Source: CBDBJL01 sp965206365 (GTDB taxonomy: Bacteria; Pseudomonadota; Alphaproteobacteria; JABAAW01; JAHZMA01). From it: a stretch of 51,132 bases of DNA. Made by a program: the position numbers and the translations under genes. Each line of letters starts with the position of its first letter. The first letter of the stretch is position 1. The stretch spans positions 1 to 51,132 of the forward strand of contig CBDBJL010000010.1 of NCBI GenBank assembly GCA_965206365.1, given 5' to 3'. The notes below the pieces were generated by a model. The model worked only from the letters and a program-made list of their open reading frames with translations. It searched no databases and was not told where the DNA came from. Positions 8,104 to 16,923 of the stretch are shown here, in pieces.

Positions 8104-10485
8104 ATGATGATTTCTGATAATCTTGAACATACTTTGCATCGCGCTGTTGCTTATGCAAAAAAATATAAGCATGAATTTGTCACTTTAGAGCATTTATTGC
8201 TGGCCTTGCTGGAAGATGAAGACGCTTTGCCTGTGTTAAAGGCGTGCGGGTGCGATTTTGCTATTTTAAATGCTGATCTTAAAAATTTTCTAGAGCATGA
8301 TTTGAAAGATATTTGCCATACTGCTGAAATGTTACAACCCCAACCCACAGCAAGTTTTCAACGCGTATTGCAACGTGCAGCTATTCATGTTCAATCATCA
8401 GGGCGCGTTGAGGTAACAGGAAGCAACCTTTTAATTGCCATTTTTGGTGAACGTGAAAGCCATGCTTTATATTTTATTCAACAACAAGATATCTCACGTT
8501 TAGATGTGGCTCAATTTATCAGCCATGGCATCTCTAAGGTTCCAAGTCTTAATGAACAACGCACGATCCACGGCAGTGAAAGCTATGTTCACGATGATGA
8601 TGAATTTAGCGACGAGCTTACCACCCAGGCACTTGATAAATGGTGTACTAATCTTAACGAAAAAGCAGAAAACGGCAAGATAGATCAGTTAATTGGTCGC
8701 CAATGGGAAGTTCAACGCATGGTGCAAATTTTGTCGCGTCGGAATAAAAATAACCCGCTTTTGGTGGGAGATCCAGGTGTGGGCAAAACTGCGATTGCCG
8801 AAGGGTTGGCGCGGCGTATTATTGACAAAGAGGTCCCCGATATTTTGTTAGAGGCGACAATTTATTCTCTGGATATGGGAGCCTTATTAGCGGGTACGCG
8901 CTATCGAGGCGATTATGAAGAAAGAATCAAAGATATCTTGAAACAAATTAATGGTGAAAAAGATGCGATCTTATTTATTGATGAAATTCACACTTTAATC
9001 GGCGCAGGGGCATCTTCAGGGGGGGCAATGGATGCTTCTAATCTTTTAAAACCTTCGCTTGCTGATGGCAGTTTGCGTTGTATTGGTTCTACCACCTATA
9101 AAGAGTTTCGCTCGCATTTTGAAAAAGATCGCGCTTTATTACGCCGATTCCAAAAAATTGATGTGAAAGAACCTAGCCAAGAAGATGCAGTTAAAATTCT
9201 AAAAGGGATTAAACGTTATTATGAAACTCATCATAAGGTGGTGTATCATCACGAGACTTTGCGCAGTGCGGTTGATCTTTCAGTGCGTTATATCCATGAT
9301 CGGCAATTGCCCGATAAAGCGATCGATGTAATTGATGAGGCCGGGGCCGCTCAACAAATTTTACCAAAATCCAAACGAAAAAAAACAATCAGCGTGCGTG
9401 ATATTGAAGAAATTGTTGCCCAAATTGCGCGTATTCCGGCACGACAAATTTCTAAGGATGATAAATCCACGCTCCAATATCTAGGTCGTAATTTAAAAAC
9501 CATGATCTTTGGGCAAGATAATGCAATTGAAATTCTCACCAATGCGATTAAGCTTTCCCGCGCTGGGCTTCGCGTTGCGGAAAAGCCGATTGGTTGTTAT
9601 CTATTCTCAGGGCCCACTGGCGTTGGCAAAACCGAAATTGCGAAACAATTAGCCCATTGGATGGGGATTAAATTGCTTCGGTTTGATATGTCTGAATATA
9701 TGGAACGCTTCTCGGTATCACGATTAATTGGTGCCCCTCCGGGTTATGTGGGTTATGATCAAGGGGGTATGCTGACCGATGCGGTAGATCAAAATCCACA
9801 CGCAGTTTTGTTATTGGATGAAATTGAAAAAGCCCACCCTGATATTTTCAATATTTTATTACAGGTGATGGATTACGGGAAATTGACAGATCATTCCGGG
9901 AAAATGATTGATTTTCGAAATGTAATTTTAATTATGACCAGCAATGCCGGTGCCCTTGATTTATCGAAAGAAACTATCGGCTTTGGCATGAAGTTACGTG
10001 ATAAAAATGATGAAGAGGCAATTAATCGAACTTTTTCACCTGAATTTAGAAATCGCCTTGATGAAATTGTGCCTTTCAATCATCTTGATAACAGTATTAT
10101 TGAACAAATTGTTGATAAATTTATGTTTGAACTAGAAATGCAACTCGCCTCGAAACAAGTTACAATTCAACTAGATTCCCAAGCACGAACTTGGCTAGCG
10201 CAAAAAGGCTATGATGAAATTATGGGCGCACGCCCATTGGCTAGGATTATTGAGAATAAAGTGAAAAAACCCCTTGCCAATGAAGTTTTGTTTGGTGATT
10301 TAACTGCGGGCGGTGAGGTGGAAATTACCCTTGAGAAAAAACCAAACAAAAAAACTAAACAAGATCATGTCTTGCAAAATGAGCTGAAATTTAAATTTAT
10401 CCCAGCTCTGCCTCGTAGCCAAAAGAAACCCACGAAAACTTCAAAAAAAACCAGTCCGAAAAAAGCTCCAATAGATAAAGATTGA
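8104..10485 (+). CDS. clpA: ATP-dependent Clp protease ATP-binding subunit ClpA
   Basis: ClpA is the hexameric AAA+ unfoldase that feeds substrates into ClpP. The 793-residue protein has a Clp_N domain (about residues 1-145), AAA1 with Walker A GDPGVGKT (near 222), AAA2 with Walker A GPTGVGKT (near 502) and a C-terminal D2-small domain. It lacks the coiled-coil middle domain of ClpB, which separates the two. AAGGAA at 8093-8098 serves ATG 8104 (8107 is also possible). The last 50 or so residues form a lysine-rich tail not needed for the ClpA fold. It is co-directional with clpS; no clpP lies in the window. Confidence 0.95.
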   Translation: MMISDNLEHTLHRAVAYAKKYKHEFVTLEHLLLALLEDEDALPVLKACGCDFAILNADLKNFLEHDLKDICHTAEMLQPQPTASFQRVLQRAAIHVQSSGRVEVTGSNLLIAIFGERESHALYFIQQQDISRLDVAQFISHGISKVPSLNEQRTIHGSESYVHDDDEFSDELTTQALDKWCTNLNEKAENGKIDQLIGRQWEVQRMVQILSRRNKNNPLLVGDPGVGKTAIAEGLARRIIDKEVPDILLEATIYSLDMGALLAGTRYRGDYEERIKDILKQINGEKDAILFIDEIHTLIGAGASSGGAMDASNLLKPSLADGSLRCIGSTTYKEFRSHFEKDRALLRRFQKIDVKEPSQEDAVKILKGIKRYYETHHKVVYHHETLRSAVDLSVRYIHDRQLPDKAIDVIDEAGAAQQILPKSKRKKTISVRDIEEIVAQIARIPARQISKDDKSTLQYLGRNLKTMIFGQDNAIEILTNAIKLSRAGLRVAEKPIGCYLFSGPTGVGKTEIAKQLAHWMGIKLLRFDMSEYMERFSVSRLIGAPPGYVGYDQGGMLTDAVDQNPHAVLLLDEIEKAHPDIFNILLQVMDYGKLTDHSGKMIDFRNVILIMTSNAGALDLSKETIGFGMKLRDKNDEEAINRTFSPEFRNRLDEIVPFNHLDNSIIEQIVDKFMFELEMQLASKQVTIQLDSQARTWLAQKGYDEIMGARPLARIIENKVKKPLANEVLFGDLTAGGEVEITLEKKPNKKTKQDHVLQNELKFKFIPALPRSQKKPTKTSKKTSPKKAPIDKD

Positions 10486-10489
10486 TGAA

Positions 10490-10729
10490 ATGACGCTACA
10501 AAAGCAATCTTGTTTTACACCAGAGCAAGAGGAATTGATTAAAAAACAAGATGAATATCATTGTGTGATCTGCGGTGCATATGCTGAATATGTCGATATT
10601 ATCTTGCCGAAAGTAAAGCCCGAAAACACCTTGTTAAATGGCGTAGCCGTTTGCAATGAGCATTATATGCAGTCAGGTTCGATGCTTGTAAGGGTCCTTT
10701 CGATGCTAACAAATGGCATAAATAAGTAA
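10490..10729 (+). CDS. Small HNH-like zinc-binding protein, probably catalytically inactive
   Basis: The 79-residue protein has C25-x2-C28 and C55-x2-H58 flanking a segment that aligns with an HNH endonuclease core. The position of the first catalytic His (VDHI in active enzymes) reads VDIILP, so nuclease activity looks lost. It starts 4 nt after the clpA stop and is probably cotranscribed. Known function: none that I can name. It could be a DNA- or protein-binding zinc module. Confidence 0.55.
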   Translation: MTLQKQSCFTPEQEELIKKQDEYHCVICGAYAEYVDIILPKVKPENTLLNGVAVCNEHYMQSGSMLVRVLSMLTNGINK

Positions 10730-10789
10730 AGAGAACCTTTTGTGAAAGATATTTTAAAAATCTACAAAAAACATGATATGGATAGCTAG

Positions 10790-12099
10790 ATGCTATCTAC
10801 TACAGATAATCAACTAGAAAGATTATCCAAAATTCCCTTAACAAAACAATGGTCTTTTTCTAATTTAACAATTAAAAACACCTCTTACATTACGCATGGG
10901 ATCTATACTTATCCAGCAAAATTCATTCCGCAACTATCTTCTAAATTAATTGCTGAATATAGCAATAAAGAGGATATCATTATTGATACTTTTATGGGAA
11001 GTGGAACAACGATTATTGAAGCGATAATTAATAATAGAATAGCTATTGGTAATGATATTAACGAAATTGCATTATTACTTTCTAAAGTAAAATCAACACC
11101 AATCGACAATAATTTATTGTATGACGCCTATACAAAACTACTATCAAACCTAGACTATAAGCTGAATATCGGATTTCAAGAAGAACTGAAAGTTGCAGAA
11201 AAATATATTCAGCTACATAAAAGAATAGATTATTGGTTTAAACCGCATATCAAGAACCAACTTACTATTATATTGTACAATATTTTGCAATTTGATAATA
11301 ATGATATTAAAGATTTTTTTCTCATCGTTTTTTGTCAAATTCTAAAATCTTGTTCTATCTGGATGCAAAAAAGTGTTAAGCCAACGCGTGACTTACAATA
11401 AACTAGACATTGATCCTCTATCTAGATTTGAATGACAAACAAAAAAAATCCTTGCGAAAATATCGTGAATTCAATGATATATTGCCACAAAATGTCAAGA
11501 ATAATATTGATAATTATCGCATTATCAATATTTCTGATGCAAGAAACCTTCATTGTAAAAATGAAAAAGCAACATTAATTGTAACCAACCCCCCTTATGT
11601 AACCTCTTACGAATATGCCGACTTACACCAATTACCCTTACTATGGCTCGGTTTTCTAGGTGATTTATCCGTTTTTAGAAAAAAAATTATTGGTAGCACC
11701 TCACGACAAAGAAATAGTATTAATCTTAAAAGCCAACTAGCCGAAAATATCGTGAAAAATTTAGGAAAAACCAAAGTGGCAAAAGAAGTTGAGTACTATT
11801 TTGCTGATATGCTTGAGAGTTTTCTTGAGATGAAAAGAGTCTTGAAAAAAAATGGAAAAGCAGCAATTGTCATTGGAAACACAAAGTTAAGAGGAATAGA
11901 AATTCTTAATGCCGAAGTCTTTAAACAGCAATTTGAAAATATTGATCTTAAAACACATAACATTATTCATAGGGAAATCTCCTCAAAAATGCTCCCTTCC
12001 ACAAGAAACGCACAAAATGGTAGCTTTGTAAAAATAACAAATACCCAGCAAACTCTGATATATCCAACCGAATATATTCTCATTATGGAAAAAATATAA
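10790..12099 (+). pseudogene. Frameshifted DNA methyltransferase of a type II R-M system
   Basis: Two reading frames together make one site-specific N4/N6 DNA methyltransferase. The first part (10790-11401) contains the substrate-proximal THGIYTYPAKFIPQL stretch and motif I, DTFMGSGTT. The second (from about 11434 to 12099) contains motif IV, NPPY. Between them the coding frame steps from phase 0 to +1 near 11396, where NKLDIDPLSRFE continues the protein after VKPTRDL. It steps again near 11433 beside a TGA. Two single-base insertions or an equivalent change would explain this. The ORF starting at TTG 11410 is therefore not a separate gene. The nuclease partner directly downstream is broken as well. 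Sequencing error at A-rich spots is the alternative. Confidence 0.75.
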
Positions 12100-12101
12100 A
12101 C

Positions 12102-12779
12102 ATGCAAAATTTTACATTTAAGGATTTGCTAAAAAATTTATCAACAATATCAAAAAAAATACCCGCAAAATGCCTGTCAACATATTAGCGAAATATTAAG
12201 CGATGCTAAGTCGCTTCATAAAAAAACTTTACGGGTAACGACCACGAGCAATCCTGGCGCGCCTTTAAGGGCAAGAATCTAGAAAAATTAATCATATATA
12301 TTCTCAAAGATGAAATAACAAAATTAGGTTTAGAAATTGCAGATGGCAATCGTCTAGAACGAAGTAAAGAAACAAATTTATCTACCGAGCTTGCGGTAGT
12401 CAAAAGAAATTTACTGATTGATTATGGCGAACTTGGTTATCATCTTCCTGATGTAGACATTATTATTTATGAACCCAAAAACCTAAAAATTATTGCCGTA
12501 CTTTCTAGTAAGGTAACTTTGCGAGAAAGAATTGCCCAAAGCGGTTATTGGAAATTAAAATTACTTTTACAAAAATTAACCAAACATATCAAAGTTTATT
12601 TTATCACCCCCGATGAAGATAGAACCTTAACAATTAAAGAGCCTGCAAAAAAAGGCAGAGCCATTGTAGAGATAGATCTAGATGGTAGTTATATTGTAAA
12701 CAATCAATAAATTAATGAGAGCGACAAAGTAAAAAAAATAGATAATTTTATCCAAGACTTGCAAAAACTACTTCATTAA
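12102..12779 (+). pseudogene. Degenerate BsaWI-like type II restriction endonuclease
   Basis: The start ATG at 12102 lies 2 nt after the methyltransferase stop. The protein must be read across three frames. The N-terminal frame is left at an A8 run near 12152-12159, the next frame (YPQNACQHISEILSDAKS) is left near 12232, and the third runs from SWRAFKGKNLEKL (12252) to TAA 12708. It then continues in frame past that TAA for 22 codons to 12779. Similarity to BsaWI/CCGG-family enzymes is seen in SWRAFKGKN, VKRNLLIDYGELG, PDVDIIIY and AVLSSKVTLRER; the PD...SxK arrangement is the active-site pattern of that family. The enzyme cannot be made in one piece. Confidence 0.7.
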
Positions 12780-13265
12780 TTTATCCATAAACCATAAAAA
12801 CAAACCATGCTTTAATTTTCTTTTTTGCGAATGATTTGTGAAAGCTACGGTAATCTTCAAATTATTTTTTCGCAAAATAGTAGAACAAAAATGCTATTAA
12901 TTCAAATTAGCCTGCTTGAAGGGCACATAAAAGGCGGTTTTGATGCTTGCAGAGAAAAATTCAGAAGCAATAAAGAATTTACCTGGATCATGTTTGCAGA
13001 CAAACAAAATTATCAATGATATGCGAGATGTGGAAGCTTTGCAAAAATTAAAGCAAAATATGTGCAAAAATAGTTTGACATTAGGTAAAACTTTCAATTA
13101 AACAAGTAACTATAAGAAAAATTTTCGTAATTTGTGAAAAAATGCGTGAATATTTTGAACTGATTCTAGCTTTACACATTTTTATTCGCTAGACTGCCTG
13201 AGTAATACTTATGATAGAGCAATATAAAAACAGAATACCAATCTTTGAATTCGGAGCCGATAGCC
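12780..13265. other. Gap of about 490 bp with a possible 52-codon ORF
   Basis: No recognisable gene. A + strand frame from ATG 12943 to TAA 13099-13101 (52 codons) is open, and another runs at 12825-13019; neither has a good ribosome-binding site or familiar motif. The DNA is very AT-rich. It may be further debris of the R-M island. GGAG at 13253-13256 belongs to the next gene. Confidence 0.3.
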
Positions 13266-14549
13266 ATGCAAACAGAAAACCCAGATATTAAACCAGAAAC
13301 CCTGCAAACAGAAAAATTTCCTGAAATCTCTGCAGAAAAACCCAAAGCCCCAGCAAAACCCAAAAAAAATTCACTTAAAGCTGAACGCGATTCAGGTTCA
13401 AGTGATCGCCTTGCCAAAGCCATTGAACTGGTTGAAAGTAAGGATGGTTACGAGCAATTAGAGGGAATTGCAAATTTGCGCGCTATTGGTAGCGAACAAA
13501 ATAACCCTTTCATTGCTGATATTGCTGATGTTCTCACGCGCTTTATTCGTAGCGAAGCCACCCCAATATCGCAAGATGAGCAGCAAAGTAATACAAGAAA
13601 ATCTGCTTCACATGCCATTGGGCGCGCTTTTCATACCTTATGTTCCGTACAAACGAAACGACAATTGGCGGCTGAAGAATTTGCAGATCTATCCTATTAT
13701 AATCTTGACAATCTTGAGGCGAGCTATCTTACCATTAAAAATATTAATCTGTTTTATACGAACCTATCACAGGCAAATTTGGCTGGGGTTAATTTGGCTG
13801 GTGCCAATTTAACCGGCATTAATTTATCCGGTGCCAATTTAACCAAGGCGAACTTAACCAAGGCGAATTTAACCGGTGCCAATTTAACGAAAGCCGATTT
13901 GGCTGGTGCAAGTTTAACAAAAACCGATTTGGCCGGTGCCGATTTAACCGAAGCCAGCTTAAAAGGTGCAGATCTAACCGGCATTAATTTGGCCGGCGCC
14001 AATTTAACGAAAGCCGATTTAAGCAATGCGATTATGTGCCAAGCCAATTTATCGCATGCAATTTTAGAGCAAACCCTTTTAGCCAAAGCGGATTTGGCAA
14101 TGGCAAATTTATCGAGCAGCCATTTGGAAAAAGCCGATTTAAGCAAAGCCGATTTAACGAAAGCCGATCTATCGCGTGCGCATTTGGAAAAAGCCGATTT
14201 AAGCAAAGCCGATTTAACGAAAGCCAACCTATCTTGTGCGCATTGTGTTCGGGCCGATTTAATCGGTGCCACCTTAATTAATGCCAATTTAACGAAAACT
14301 GATTTTTCCAATGCGAATTTATGGGGGGCGAATTTTTCTCAGGTTAATTTATTCGATGCTGATTTATCGAATGCCAATATATTGATTGCTACGTTAATGG
14401 GCGCTAGCCTAACCGGAGCTGATTTTAAGAACTGTAAAAATCTTAAACATCAACAAATTAAACCGGCAAAATGGGATAAAAGCAATCCGCCACGCAATTT
14501 ACCCCGCAAGATTCAAAAGGAGCTTGATCAGGGCATCAATGAAAGCTAA
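13266..14549 (+). CDS. Pentapeptide-repeat protein
   Basis: The 427-residue protein has a charged Pro/Lys-rich N-terminus and then a DRLAKAIELVESKDGYEQLEGIANLRAIG-type domain that also occurs in the downstream copy. A long run of pentapeptide repeats (A-N/D-L-x-x), from about residue 135 to 390, should form a right-handed quadrilateral beta-helix. The C-terminus has CKNLKHQQIKPAKWD and PPRNLP. ATG 13266 follows GGAG with 9-nt spacing; a TTG 7 codons upstream is less likely. DNA 14121-14165 is repeated exactly at 14181-14225 (60-bp period, four pentapeptides), so the array has expanded recently. Family roles range from DNA mimicry to scaffolding; none can be chosen here. Confidence 0.85.
   Translation: MQTENPDIKPETLQTEKFPEISAEKPKAPAKPKKNSLKAERDSGSSDRLAKAIELVESKDGYEQLEGIANLRAIGSEQNNPFIADIADVLTRFIRSEATPISQDEQQSNTRKSASHAIGRAFHTLCSVQTKRQLAAEEFADLSYYNLDNLEASYLTIKNINLFYTNLSQANLAGVNLAGANLTGINLSGANLTKANLTKANLTGANLTKADLAGASLTKTDLAGADLTEASLKGADLTGINLAGANLTKADLSNAIMCQANLSHAILEQTLLAKADLAMANLSSSHLEKADLSKADLTKADLSRAHLEKADLSKADLTKANLSCAHCVRADLIGATLINANLTKTDFSNANLWGANFSQVNLFDADLSNANILIATLMGASLTGADFKNCKNLKHQQIKPAKWDKSNPPRNLPRKIQKELDQGINES
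14121..14240 (+). repeat. 60-bp tandem duplication in the pentapeptide gene
   Basis: Two adjacent 60-bp units; the first 45 bp of each are identical (14121-14165 and 14181-14225). Each unit encodes 20 residues, exactly four pentapeptides, so the duplication keeps the beta-helix in register. Confidence 0.85.
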
Positions 14550-14577
14550 AAATTTCTGAGGATTTTTGGGTTGATTT

Positions 14578-15532
14578 TTGAGGCGATTTATCGTGAGGGG
14601 CTTTTTGCATAAAGGATTAGCCAAGCGAAAAGGTAAGATAATAAGCGGGTTACGAAGTTGCAAAAATGGGTTTGCTAAGTTCTTGGGCTTGGTTTACAAA
14701 AAAATAACAAAAAATCTGTTGCTGTGGTTCGCGATCCTGTATCTGCTGGTTGCAGTTTGGATCCTTTCGGATTTGCATGCATTTGCTTATTATTGGTTAG
14801 GATTTGATTTAATCTACGATGGAGTGAGTCCACGTGATTTGTTGGCGGGAATGTTTGCGCCGGCTTTGGCATTGCTCGGGTTTTATTTTGCCAATCACCG
14901 CAATTAGGCGATGAGAGAACAAGCTGAAGCTCAATTTCAACAAGCAAAAAATGAATCTGAACGCAATGCCCATGATCGGTTTGCCAAAGCGATTGAATTA
15001 ATGCAGGGCAGAGATGCCTATCAACAATTAGGGGGTATTGCCAATTTGCGCGCTATGGGCACCGAGCCAGATAATCCCTTTATTCAGGCGATTACCGATA
15101 TTCGCACTCATTTTATTTGCCAGCAAACCCCACAACTAAAAATAGAGACAGAAAAATGTTTCTTATGAGGCTATGCGGGCTTGCAAGCTAAGCGCAAATT
15201 ACCTCCTTATAGTATGTTGATTTAACAGAATGTCATTTAGCTGGATTGGAAGCAACCGGTTTAGAGATAAAAATATGAATTTAGTAGCCACAAATTTATC
15301 TCATGCGAATTTAACAGGGGCGAATTTATTCTGGGCGAATTTATCTCATGCGAATTTAACAGGGGCGAATTTATCAGGGGCGAACTTATCAGGGGCGAAT
15401 TTTACAGATTGCAAACATCTTAGCTTTTCGCAAATTGCAGAAGCAAAATGGGATTTTGGGTACCCGCCACGCAATCTGCCAACACAGCTTCAAGCCGATA
15501 TTGATGAACAGCTTTCAGGCAGAAATGGATGA
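14578..15532 (+). pseudogene. Broken membrane-anchored pentapeptide-repeat paralogue
   Basis: The first part (to 14904) encodes a basic stretch and two membrane segments ending FYFANHRN, then an in-frame TAG at 14905-14907. The same frame goes on with AMREQAEAQFQQ and DRFAKAIELMQGRDAYQQLGG, which matches the N-terminal domain of the protein at 13266. It stops at 15165. A shifted frame then gives VDLTECHLAGLEATGLEIK (about 15210-15272). Another shift near 15275 leads to pentapeptides and the C-terminal CKHLSFSQIAEAKWD and PPRNLP, again parallel to the intact neighbour. One nonsense change and at least two frameshifts make this a pseudogene. The pair looks like a tandem duplication or a once two-gene family. 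Confidence 0.75.
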
Positions 15533-15778
15533 TCTGAAAATCTTCTTCTGAGATTTTTCTGGAGATTACCCTGTGCGGGTTGGATCTAGAAAAAATCCGT
15601 ATGCTATATTGGCTGATTGCAACCGACATTTGCAAGACTAACCTTATCCGCAAATATTTGGGCAATTTTCTGTTATGTTGTGCCGATCACCACCGATGAT
15701 CGATGCTAGGGCTTGCAGAGCCAAACATTAATGGTTATGATTAAAAATAAGAGTTAATTACCATGAAGGGGATGTTTT

Positions 15779-16834
15779 ATGGAATATAATATTTTGGGAA
15801 ATAGCAAGATCTCAGTCAGCGAGCTCTGCTTGGGCACGATGACTTGGGGTGGACTCCAAAATAACCAGGAAGATGGGCACGCCCAAATGGACTACGCGCT
15901 AGAGCGCGGCATTAATTTTTTTGATACTGCCGAAGTTTATCCTGTGCCGATGAACTCTGCCCGTCACGGCAATACCGAGCGCTGTATTGGTAACTGGTTT
16001 ACCAAATCTGGGCAACGCGATCAGGTGATTTTGGCAACCAAAATCGCGGGTTCCAGCGAAATAGCGTGGCTACGCCCGAATTCGCAACAACAAGGCAGAG
16101 CCACGGTTAACAAAGCCAGCATTATCGTGGCGCTAGAGGCTAGTTTGGGAAAATTAAGAACCGACTATATTGATATTTACCAAATTCATTGGCCGTCGCG
16201 GACAACCAATTGCTTTGGTAGATTAGGCTATACCGACGAACCTGATGATGATGAAGATCGATTTTCTGAAATTATTACGACCATGGAAGAGTTACGCAAA
16301 GCGGGTAAAATCCGTGCCTACGGAATCTCTAACGAAACCCCATATGGGCTTATGGAATATCTGCGCCATAGCGAAAGGCTTAATTTGCCTGCGCCTGCCA
16401 GCATTCAAAACCCCTATTCGTTGCTAAACCGCGTTTTTGAAATTGGACTTGCCGAAATTTGTCTCCGCTGCAATATTGCCGGCTTCCCCTATTCGCCAAT
16501 GGGGTTTGGGATGTTAAGCGGTAAATATCACAATGGCACGGATGAAAAAACTGATAGACTTAATATGTTTCCTGAATTTGTACGCTATAATAACCAACTT
16601 TCTCGAACTGCCACGCAAAAATATATCGATGTTGCCAAAAAAAATGGGCTAGATATGTCACAAATGGCTCTGGCTTTTGTGCGCCAGCAAAGCTTTAATA
16701 CAAGCATGATTATTGGTGCCACAAATCTAGAGCAGCTAAAGAGCAATATTGATAGTGCCGATCTTACCTTAAGCCACAATGTGATGAGTGCGATTGAGAA
16801 AATTCACATCGAAAATAGCAACCCTGCCCCTTAA
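15779..16834 (+). CDS. Tas-like aldo/keto reductase
   Basis: The 351-residue protein belongs to the NADP(H)-dependent aldo/keto reductases of the E. coli Tas type (similar length). The catalytic tetrad is D49, Y54 (FFDTAEVY), K88 (LATK) and H137 (YQIHWP). It should reduce carbonyls in the cytoplasm; the substrate is unknown. AAGGGG at 15766-15771 precedes the ATG by 7 nt. It stands alone, convergent with clpB. The 246 bp before it contain no recognisable gene. Confidence 0.9.
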   Translation: MEYNILGNSKISVSELCLGTMTWGGLQNNQEDGHAQMDYALERGINFFDTAEVYPVPMNSARHGNTERCIGNWFTKSGQRDQVILATKIAGSSEIAWLRPNSQQQGRATVNKASIIVALEASLGKLRTDYIDIYQIHWPSRTTNCFGRLGYTDEPDDDEDRFSEIITTMEELRKAGKIRAYGISNETPYGLMEYLRHSERLNLPAPASIQNPYSLLNRVFEIGLAEICLRCNIAGFPYSPMGFGMLSGKYHNGTDEKTDRLNMFPEFVRYNNQLSRTATQKYIDVAKKNGLDMSQMALAFVRQQSFNTSMIIGATNLEQLKSNIDSADLTLSHNVMSAIEKIHIENSNPAP

Positions 16835-16923
16835 CAAAAAGATAAATCTTTAGTTACGTTAAAAATGAGCCCAAAATATTTTCAGTTGGAAATTTTTCTG
16901 CTGGGAGTTTCTTTTCCTGAGAA

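Noticed and set aside
11410..12099. Separate methyltransferase gene starting at TTG 11410
   Set aside because: It lacks motif I, has no ribosome-binding site, and continues the upstream fragment after frame changes.
13754..14311. Antisense 185-codon frame opposite the pentapeptide array
   Set aside because: It mirrors the repeat codon pattern and has no start signals; a shadow of the repeats.
13780..14400. CRISPR-like periodic repeats
   Set aside because: The 15-bp periodicity is coding pentapeptide repeats, with no spacers and no cas genes.
14905..14907. TAG inside the second pentapeptide gene as a pyrrolysine codon
   Set aside because: The MttB-like gene has no internal TAG, no pyl genes are seen, and the same gene carries additional frameshifts; plain nonsense is simpler.
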